Part shown: positions 6,848-12,600 of the stretch, piece after piece
Layout of the letters: every line of letters starts with the position of its first letter
Numbering within the stretch: the stretch's first letter is position 1
Assembly (NCBI GenBank): GCA_031264825.1
Contig: JAISDL010000178.1
Span: 1 to 23,862 of the forward strand
DNA: 23,862 nucleotides
Source of the DNA: Accumulibacter sp.
Lineage (GTDB): Bacteria; Pseudomonadota; Gammaproteobacteria; Burkholderiales; Rhodocyclaceae
Reading direction: 5' to 3'
The notes under the pieces: model-generated
Told to the model about the DNA's origin: nothing
What the model saw: the letters and a program-made list of their open reading frames with translations, nothing else
Database searches by the model: none
Translations under genes and position numbers: made by a program

Positions 6848-8152
6848 TCACTTTGAAGGCCGCGTCGCCCGCAGGACCGGCGCGACCGTAAAAAACGACC
6901 CAAAGATGAGAATTCTATCATTCTCTCCCGCCTGCCCGATAGCCCGGAAAAAAGCATCCTCGGGCGAATCGGCGTGGAGGACCTCCCCGCCGAGCGATTC
7001 GAGAAAGCGCGCAAGAACGCTTGCGGACGCGCCGCGCGGAACGTCGAGCGAAACCGGCAGCCAGAAGTCGACCTCCTGTGCGAGCGCGCGCAGGACGCCG
7101 GCGATATCCTTGTCTTCGAGCATCCCGACGACGGCAAAGGTTTTTTCAAAACTTCCCATCTCCCGGAGGTTTTCGGCCAGAACCGACGCCGCCTGCGGGT
7201 TGTGCGCGACGTCGAGAACGACTACGGGGCGTCCCGGCAGCACTTGAAAGCGCCCCGGCAGGTCGATTTCGCTCAACCCCCGGCGGAGGGCCGATTCGGG
7301 AACCGGGAGGCGGTCTTCGAGCGCCGCGACCGCTTCCAGCGCCGCCGCCGCGTTGCCGAGCTGGCATCGGCCGCGCAGCGCGGGGGCGTCGAGTCCGCTC
7401 AGACGGCGAAAGGGAACTCCCGACCGCGCAATGTCGCGCCGCCAGAAGTCCCAGTGTCCGGTTTTTTCCCGATAGCCGAAGCCGAAATCCCGCCCGATCC
7501 GTCGCAACTCGGCGCCGCGCGCGGCGGCCTCGTCGACGAGTGTGCGCGGCGGGTCGAAGTCCGCGCAGATCGCCGGTTTCCCGAGACGAAAAATCCCGGC
7601 TTTTTCAAAGGCGATCGACTCGCGCGTCGTTCCGAGCCAGTCGGTATGGTCGAGCGCGACGCCCGTCACGATCGCTGCGTCGGAATCGTAGAGGTTCACG
7701 GCGTCGAGCCGACCGCCCAAGCCGACTTCAAGGACGACGACGTCGAGCCGTGCTTCGGAAAAAACTTCCCACGCCGCGAGCGTGCCGAACTCGAAGTAAG
7801 TCAGGAAAACGTCGCCGGCGGCTTTCCGCGCGTTTTCGACGCGCGCGAACGCGCGGCAGAGCGTCGCATCGTCGACGCCGCGGCGACAAACGCGTATCCG
7901 GTCGTTATAAACGTCCAGATGCGGCGAGGTATAGCACCCGACGCGATACCCCGAAAGCGAATGGATCGCTTCGAGATACGCGCACGTCGACCCCTTGCCG
8001 TTCGTCCCGCCGACGACGATCAGCGGGCAAAAGCGCGCCTGCTTCAATGTGTCCCGGACGCGCGAGATGCGGTCGAGACCGAGTTCGATCCCGCCCTGGC
8101 CTTTCGGATGAAAGCCTTCGATGTACGCGAGCCAGTTCGACAGCGATTTCAT
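6848..8152 (-). CDS. folC: Bifunctional folylpolyglutamate synthase / dihydrofolate synthase
   Basis: Mur-ligase-type ATP enzyme that adds glutamate to dihydropteroate and then to tetrahydrofolates. It has 434 residues. The N-terminal domain has the P-loop GTNGKGS (49-55), followed by YTSPHLDVYNDRI (74-86), LEVGLGGRLDAVN and ALDHTDWLG, all diagnostic of FolC. The C-terminal domain contains DVAHNPQA. The gene lies 52 nt after trpA. In most betaproteobacteria accD intervenes here, and it is missing. Ribosome binding is weak (GAGG about 13 nt before the ATG). A 5-bp hairpin lies in the preceding gap. It is followed after 24 nt by the SPOR protein gene. Confidence 0.95.
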   Translation of the reverse strand: MKSLSNWLAYIEGFHPKGQGGIELGLDRISRVRDTLKQARFCPLIVVGGTNGKGSTCAYLEAIHSLSGYRVGCYTSPHLDVYNDRIRVCRRGVDDATLCRAFARVENARKAAGDVFLTYFEFGTLAAWEVFSEARLDVVVLEVGLGGRLDAVNLYDSDAAIVTGVALDHTDWLGTTRESIAFEKAGIFRLGKPAICADFDPPRTLVDEAAARGAELRRIGRDFGFGYREKTGHWDFWRRDIARSGVPFRRLSGLDAPALRGRCQLGNAAAALEAVAALEDRLPVPESALRRGLSEIDLPGRFQVLPGRPVVVLDVAHNPQAASVLAENLREMGSFEKTFAVVGMLEDKDIAGVLRALAQEVDFWLPVSLDVPRGASASVLARFLESLGGEVLHADSPEDAFFRAIGQAGENDRILIFGSFFTVAPVLRATRPSK

Positions 8153-8176
8153 GCCGACGCCAAGCCTCTGAAAATA

Positions 8177-8191
8177 CCCGCCGAAAGCGGG
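8177..8191 (-). terminator. Short hairpin in the trpA-folC gap, weak attenuator or terminator candidate
   Basis: CCCGC (8187-8191 on the complement) and GCGGG (8177-8181) pair around a 5-nt loop, followed on the minus strand by TATTTTC. The 5-bp stem and broken T tract make this a weak terminator at best. It could partly reduce transcription into folC or simply mark an old junction. Confidence 0.3.
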
Positions 8192-8194
8192 AAA

Positions 8195-8214
8195 TCAGCG
8201 AAGGTCAGCGAAGG
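8195..8214. repeat. 10-bp tandem duplication at the trpA stop codon
   Basis: TCAGCGAAGG occurs twice in direct succession (8195-8204 and 8205-8214). The right copy contains the last codons and TGA stop of trpA, and the left copy repeats them just downstream, giving a second TGA. This is a simple slippage or rejoining footprint. Confidence 0.85.
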
Positions 8215-9017
8215 CTCCCGGCGGCGTCGACACCGTCGCGCAGTTCGGCGACGAGCGCGCGGACGCGCGGAACGACGTCGGTGGGCATCGAGCGCTCAAT
8301 CTCCTCGATGATCCGGCTGCCGACGATGACGGCGTCGGCGACGCTCGCCAAGGCCTTGGCCGTCTGCGCGTCGCGGATGCCGAAGCCGACGCCGACCGGA
8401 AGACCCGTCGCCGCGCGTATCTCGGGAATCCGGGCGGCGACCGACTCGACATCGAGCGACGCCGACCCGGTCACACCCTTCAAGGAAACGTAATACACAT
8501 AACCGCGCGCCTGCGCGGCGACGCGCGCGATGCGTTCCTGCGTCGAAGTCGGCGCCAGGAGAAAGATCGGGTCGATCGCTTCGGCCCGGAGGCGCGCGGC
8601 GAATTCTCCGCACTCTTCCGGCGGATAGTCGACGACGAGGACGCCGTCGACACCGACCTCAACCGCGTCAGCGATAAAGGCGTCGATCCCCAGCGACTCG
8701 ATCGGGTTGGCGTAGCCCATCAGGACGACGGGCGTGTCGCCGTCTTGCTTGCGAAATTCGGCGACCGCCTCGAAAACGCGCCGCAGATTGACGCCGTTTG
8801 CGAGCGCGCGCTCGGAAGCGCGCTGTATCGTCGGGCCGTCGGCCATCGGGTCGGAAAACGGTACGCCGAGTTCGATGATATCCGCACCCGCGTCGACGAG
8901 CGCGCGCATCAGGGGAATCGTCAGGCTCAACGAAGGGTCGCCCGCCGTGATGAAAGGAATCAGCGCCTTGCGGCCTTCTCCCCGAAGGCGTTCAAAAACG
9001 GATTGAATTCTCGACAT
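8205..9017 (-). CDS. trpA: Tryptophan synthase alpha chain
   Basis: Cleaves indole-3-glycerol phosphate to indole and glyceraldehyde 3-phosphate; indole is channelled to TrpB. A 270-residue TIM barrel with the catalytic acids E49 (DIIELGVPFSDPMADGP) and D60 at the same numbers as in the classic enteric enzyme, LLAPTS, and the phosphate-binding GVGFGI and VIVGSRI motifs. The frame extends upstream through trpB in another frame, but the ATG at 9017 is the correct start: a TGAGGT ribosome binding site overlaps the trpB stop 8 nt before it. The downstream stop lies within a 10-bp tandem duplication. Confidence 0.96.
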   Translation of the reverse strand: MSRIQSVFERLRGEGRKALIPFITAGDPSLSLTIPLMRALVDAGADIIELGVPFSDPMADGPTIQRASERALANGVNLRRVFEAVAEFRKQDGDTPVVLMGYANPIESLGIDAFIADAVEVGVDGVLVVDYPPEECGEFAARLRAEAIDPIFLLAPTSTQERIARVAAQARGYVYYVSLKGVTGSASLDVESVAARIPEIRAATGLPVGVGFGIRDAQTAKALASVADAVIVGSRIIEEIERSMPTDVVPRVRALVAELRDGVDAAGSLR

Positions 9018-9025
9018 GGCGGACC

Positions 9026-10228
9026 TCAGAACGAAAGGCCGGATTTTTCGGCGACGGTGTGCATATCCTTGTCGCCGCGTCCAGACAGGTTGACGAGAAG
9101 AATCCTGTCTTTCCCGAGCGTCGGCGCGAGGCGCGCGGCGTAAGCCGCCGCGTGGCTCGATTCGAGCGCGGGAATGATTCCTTCGAAATGGCAGAGCGCG
9201 TGGAAGGCTTCGAGCGCTTCGGCGTCGTCGATGCTGACGTACTCCGCGCGCCCGGAATCCTTGAGCCACGCGTGCTCCGGGCCGACGCCGGGGTAATCGA
9301 GGCCCGCTGAAATCGAATGCGTTTCGATGATCTGCCCGTCGTCGTCCTGCAAAAGGTAGGTTCGGTTGCCGTGCAGGATGCCGGGACGCCCCGCGCTCAA
9401 GGACGCCGCGTGCCGTCCGGTCGCGATCCCGTCGCCCGCCGCTTCGACGCCGATCAGGCGAACGTCGGGACAGGGGATGTAGGGATGAAAGATTCCGATC
9501 GCGTTGGATCCGCCGCCGACGCACGCGATCACGGCGTCCGGCTGCCGCCCGCAGAGTTCGCGCATCTGTTCGATCGACTCCCTGCCGATCACCGCTTGGA
9601 AGTCGCGCACCATCATCGGGTAGGGGTGCGGCCCCGCGACGGTACCGATGATGTAGAAGGTATCGGAGACGTTCGTCACCCAATCGCGCATCGCCTCGTT
9701 CAGCGCGTCCTTGAGCGTCTTCGAGCCGCTTTCGACGGGGACGACGTCGGCACCGAGCAGCTTCATGCGATACACGTTCGACGCCTGACGGCGAATGTCC
9801 TCGGAACCCATGTATACGACGCATTTCATTCCATAACGCGCGGCGACGGTCGCCGCCGCGACGCCGTGCTGGCCCGCGCCCGTCTCGGCGATGACGCGCG
9901 GTTTACCCATGCGGCGCGCGAGCATCGCCTGCCCGACGCAGTTGTTGACCTTGTGCGCGCCCGTATGGTTGAGGTCTTCGCGCTTCAGGTAGATCTGCGC
10001 GCCGCCGAGCGCGTCCGACCAGCGCTTCGCGTGGTAGATCGGGCTTGGGCGCCCGACGTAGTATTTCAAGTCATATTCGAGTTCGGCCACGAAAGCCGGG
10101 TCGCGCCGCGCGTCTTCGTAGGCGAGTTTCAACTCGTCGAGCGCGGCGATCAGGGTTTCGGCGACGAAAACGCCGCCGTAGGGGCCGAAATGCCCCGAAG
10201 CGTCGGGTAAATCGTAGGGAAGTTTCAT
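9026..10228 (-). CDS. trpB: Tryptophan synthase beta chain
   Basis: PLP enzyme joining indole and serine to form tryptophan, as an alpha2-beta2 complex with TrpA. The 400-residue protein has the PLP lysine K93 in HTGAHKVNN, ETGAGQHG (115-122), and the PLP-phosphate loop GGGSN (238-242). Length and N-terminus (YDLPDASGHFGPYGG) are those of the TrpB1 type. A GGAGGAG ribosome binding site lies about 7 nt before the ATG. It is separated from trpF by 185 nt, which is unusual in this otherwise tightly packed block and suggests a separate promoter or leader control (see the hairpin and small ORF entries). trpA follows after 8 nt. Confidence 0.97.
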   Translation of the reverse strand: MKLPYDLPDASGHFGPYGGVFVAETLIAALDELKLAYEDARRDPAFVAELEYDLKYYVGRPSPIYHAKRWSDALGGAQIYLKREDLNHTGAHKVNNCVGQAMLARRMGKPRVIAETGAGQHGVAAATVAARYGMKCVVYMGSEDIRRQASNVYRMKLLGADVVPVESGSKTLKDALNEAMRDWVTNVSDTFYIIGTVAGPHPYPMMVRDFQAVIGRESIEQMRELCGRQPDAVIACVGGGSNAIGIFHPYIPCPDVRLIGVEAAGDGIATGRHAASLSAGRPGILHGNRTYLLQDDDGQIIETHSISAGLDYPGVGPEHAWLKDSGRAEYVSIDDAEALEAFHALCHFEGIIPALESSHAAAYAARLAPTLGKDRILLVNLSGRGDKDMHTVAEKSGLSF

Positions 10229-10304
10229 GCTGGTCTCCTCCAGGCGGGATCATCCCAATTCAAAAACACTCGCGCAGGCCTCGTCTCGCCGACGCGCCCA
10301 TCCG

Positions 10305-10323
10305 CGCTTATCGAGGATAAGCG
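10305..10323. promoter_or_regulatory. Perfect 8-bp hairpin/palindrome upstream of trpB
   Basis: CGCTTATC (10305-10312) and GATAAGCG (10316-10323) are perfect inverted repeats with a 3-nt spacer. It has no T tract on either side, so it is not an intrinsic terminator. It lies about 77 nt upstream of the trpB start and could be a dyad operator or an RNA hairpin in a trpB leader. A run GTTTTTG follows closer to trpB (around 10265), but no strong stem precedes it. Confidence 0.55.
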
Positions 10324-10336
10324 GGCACGGGGAGTT

Positions 10337-10402
10337 TCAGGGAAAATCGGCCAGAAAACGCCGCCAATGGTTTCGGGCCAGGCCCCAGGAGGTTTTACGC
10401 AT
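10337..10402 (-). CDS. Possible 21-residue leader ORF with two Trp codons upstream of trpB
   Basis: Minus-strand ATG at 10402, 11 nt after the trpF stop, opens a 21-codon frame ending TGA at 10337. It has two TGG codons (residues 6 and 13) and many Arg residues. It lies in the 185-nt trpF-trpB gap and is followed by the perfect hairpin at 10305-10323, an arrangement that recalls transcription attenuation. Against this: the Trp codons are not adjacent, no ribosome binding site is visible, and no terminator stem with a U tract is evident. It may be chance. Confidence 0.25.
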   Translation of the reverse strand: MRKTSWGLARNHWRRFLADFP

Positions 10403-10413
10403 AGATGCCAAGT

Positions 10414-11070
10414 TTAACCCGGATTTCCGTTCGAGGGTATCCTATCGTCCCTGCCGTCGGCGACGCGCACCGCGTTTACAAATTCCCGTATCTTTTGGGC
10501 GTCCTTGATTCCCTTCTCGCTTTCGACGCCCGTTGAGACGTCGAGCGCCGCCGGACGGACGCGGGCGATCGCCTCGGCGACGTTCCCGGCGTTGACCCCG
10601 CCGGAAAGAATCAGCGATTTACCGATCGCTTGCGGGATCAGCGACCAGTCGAAAACACGACCGCCGCCTCCGTAGGACTCGACGAAGGCGTCGAGCAGGA
10701 TCGCCTGCGCCGAGGGAAAGTCCGCGACGCGCGCGAGGAGATCGACCCCCGGCGCGACGCGCAGCGCCTTGATGTACGGACGCTTGAACTGGCGGCAATA
10801 CGCTTCGTCCTCGTCGCCGTGAAATTGCAGGACGTGGAGCGGAACGGCGGCAAGCGTCTCGCGGACGACGCGGGGGTCGGCGTTGACGAAGAGGCCGACG
10901 AGCGTGATGAAAGGCGGGGCGCGGCGCGAAAGTTCCGCCGCCGCTTCGAGCGCGACGAAGCGCGGGCTGGGCGGGTGGAAAACAAATCCGACCGCGTCGG
11001 CGCCGGCTTTGGCGGCGGCCGATACGTCGTCAAACCGGGTCAGCCCACAAATCTTGATGCGCGTTCTCAT
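10414..11070 (-). CDS. trpF: Phosphoribosylanthranilate isomerase
   Basis: Amadori rearrangement of N-(5-phosphoribosyl)anthranilate to CdRP in tryptophan synthesis. A 218-residue TIM barrel with the general base C8 (IKICGLT), LQFHG (81-85), the catalytic acid D127 (LLDAF), D141, and phosphate-binding SGGVN (156-160) and DVSTGVE (177-183). The C-terminal tail is slightly longer than in typical members. The frame is open upstream through truA, but the ATG at 11070 overlaps the truA stop by four bases (ATGA) and places the conserved cysteine at its usual distance. Translation is probably coupled to truA. Confidence 0.95.
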   Translation of the reverse strand: MRTRIKICGLTRFDDVSAAAKAGADAVGFVFHPPSPRFVALEAAAELSRRAPPFITLVGLFVNADPRVVRETLAAVPLHVLQFHGDEDEAYCRQFKRPYIKALRVAPGVDLLARVADFPSAQAILLDAFVESYGGGGRVFDWSLIPQAIGKSLILSGGVNAGNVAEAIARVRPAALDVSTGVESEKGIKDAQKIREFVNAVRVADGRDDRIPSNGNPG

Positions 11071-11855
11071 TCCGATCCTCGACGGCAAGGATACGCGGCT
11101 GCGTCGGGCAAACCCCACGCGGCGTCGTATCGTATTCGGGTCAAATATAGCCCCTCGGCGGGAAAAGTCGGCGCGGCGAGGCGGCGGTCGCGCGCGTCCA
11201 GAAGTTCCGCGATCCAGTCGGACGGGCGCTTTCCCACGCCGACACTCACGAGTGCGCCGACCATGTTGCGTACCATGTGGTATAAAAAGGCGCTCGCCTC
11301 GAAGTCGAATACGACGAGGTCGCCGTCGCGCCGAAGCTCGGCGCGAAAAAGCGATTTGACCGGCGTTTTGGCCTGACACCCGGCCGCGCGAAACGCGGAA
11401 AAATCGTGCTCGCCGACGAGGTGGCGCGCGGCATCAAACATCGCGTCGGTGTCGAGGCGCCGATGGAACCAGGCGACGCGCGCGTGGTCGAGGCCCGGAC
11501 GCTGGGGACGGTTGAGTAGCAAATAGCGGTACGCGCGCGCGCGCGCCGAAAAACGCGCGTGAAAGTCTTCGGGGACGAAACGCGCCCAGCGCACGGCGAC
11601 CGAGGGAGGAAGAAGGCTGTTGACGCCGCGCACCCACGCACTCAGAGGGCGTTGCGCGGCGGCGTCGCAATGGACGACCTGCCCCGTCGCGTGAACGCCG
11701 GCGTCGGTGCGTCCGGCGCAAACGGCGCGGGTCGGCTCGCCGGCGATCCGCGTCAACGCGGCTTCGAAGGCGTCCTGCACCGTTCCGCCGCCCGGCTGCG
11801 TCTGCCAACCGTGGAAAGCGCCGCCGTCGTATTCGAGGCCGAGCGCGACCCGCAT
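11067..11855 (-). CDS. truA: tRNA pseudouridine(38-40) synthase
   Basis: Converts uridines 38-40 in the anticodon arm of many tRNAs to pseudouridine. The 262-residue protein has the catalytic D51 in AGRTDAGVHA, the N-terminal LEYDGGAFHGWQ strand, the FHARFSARARAYRY motif and the C-terminal FLYHMVRNMVG motif of the TruA fold. The start lies 3 nt after the stop of the upstream membrane-protein gene, with no obvious ribosome binding site, so coupled translation is likely. The stop overlaps trpF. truA-trpF is the usual betaproteobacterial arrangement. Confidence 0.95.
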   Translation of the reverse strand: MRVALGLEYDGGAFHGWQTQPGGGTVQDAFEAALTRIAGEPTRAVCAGRTDAGVHATGQVVHCDAAAQRPLSAWVRGVNSLLPPSVAVRWARFVPEDFHARFSARARAYRYLLLNRPQRPGLDHARVAWFHRRLDTDAMFDAARHLVGEHDFSAFRAAGCQAKTPVKSLFRAELRRDGDLVVFDFEASAFLYHMVRNMVGALVSVGVGKRPSDWIAELLDARDRRLAAPTFPAEGLYLTRIRYDAAWGLPDAAAYPCRRGSE

Positions 11856-11858
11856 CGC

Positions 11859-12596
11859 TTATTTGAAGTAAAACGCCGCGGCGAGCAGGAATACGCCGAG
11901 CGAAATCAGCAGACGGTCGGCCCCACGCAGCGGGAAGCTCCGAATCACGACGGGATCAAGAACATCGGGCGCGGGAAGGTCGAAGAGGCTCCGCCAGTTC
12001 TTCGGGCGCGGCAAATCCTCGGCGTACCGAAGCGTGAGCATCAGGCGTACGAGCGCTTTGCGGACGACATAAAAGCCTTCGAGCGGCCTGAAAAGCGTTT
12101 GTGACGCCGTCATCAAATCGGGCATCGGCGTTTTTTCGAGAAAAACGCCGACCGAAACCAGGATCAGGAAGAGACGCCCCGAATGACGCCAGGCTTCGCG
12201 CACGCCTTCAAAGGTCGGCGAAGCGGCGCTGTTCCAGAGCGGCGTTCCCGCGACGCTCCACGCGAGCACCGCAAAGACCGAGAGCAGGAGCCAACGCGCG
12301 CGCCACGCCAGAAGAAGTCCGCGCGTCAACGCAACCCGGCCGAAGAACAGAAACAGGGGGAACGCGCACGCGAGCATCGCGCCGCTCATGCACTGCGCGG
12401 CGATCAGAAAAAGCAGCCAGAGGACGAGGCGCGTCGCCGGATGAATCGGCGGGTCGGTGATGGGCACGTCCCCGGAGGCGTTCGCGGAGTCGTCCTCGAG
12501 ACAGGCGGCAAATCGAGCCTTTCGGCTTTCACCGTCCATCGGCGCGCCGCCCCTTGACCGCGCCCCCTTCAAGGCGCGGCGTATTCCGCTTTCCAC
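11859..12596 (-). CDS. EcfT/CbiQ-like integral membrane protein (function unproven)
   Basis: A 245-residue membrane protein with hydrophobic segments at about 56-72, 73-90, 101-118, 141-155 and 227-244 and a polar region between the fourth and fifth. The N-terminal HPATRL before the first helix, the TP-x-DL motif (156-161) with following RPLEG, and LMLTLRY (185-191) resemble the transmembrane T component of energy-coupling-factor transporters (EcfT/CbiQ). The ARX coupling motifs that contact the ATPases in EcfT are not evident, and no ATPase or substrate-binding gene lies nearby, so this may be a degenerate or repurposed relative. The longest start is a GTG 4 nt after fimV. An ATG at 12539 (residue 20), with AGGGG about 12 nt upstream, is an equally good candidate. 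The 3' end is 3 nt from truA. Confidence 0.6.
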   Translation of the reverse strand: MESGIRRALKGARSRGGAPMDGESRKARFAACLEDDSANASGDVPITDPPIHPATRLVLWLLFLIAAQCMSGAMLACAFPLFLFFGRVALTRGLLLAWRARWLLLSVFAVLAWSVAGTPLWNSAASPTFEGVREAWRHSGRLFLILVSVGVFLEKTPMPDLMTASQTLFRPLEGFYVVRKALVRLMLTLRYAEDLPRPKNWRSLFDLPAPDVLDPVVIRSFPLRGADRLLISLGVFLLAAAFYFK

Positions 12597-12600
12597 AACA

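Noticed and set aside
6974..8493. Two long plus-strand frames (445 and 490 codons) opposite folC and trpA
   Set aside because: Highly charged, repetitive translations typical of antisense frames; folC carries all its motifs on the minus strand.
9018..9824. Long N-terminal extension of the trpA frame
   Set aside because: It overlaps trpB in another frame, has no similarity to any domain, and trpA has its own ribosome binding site and ATG at 9017.
10256..10323. Intrinsic terminator before trpB
   Set aside because: The perfect hairpin lacks a T tract, and only a weak 4-5 bp stem precedes the TTTTT run.
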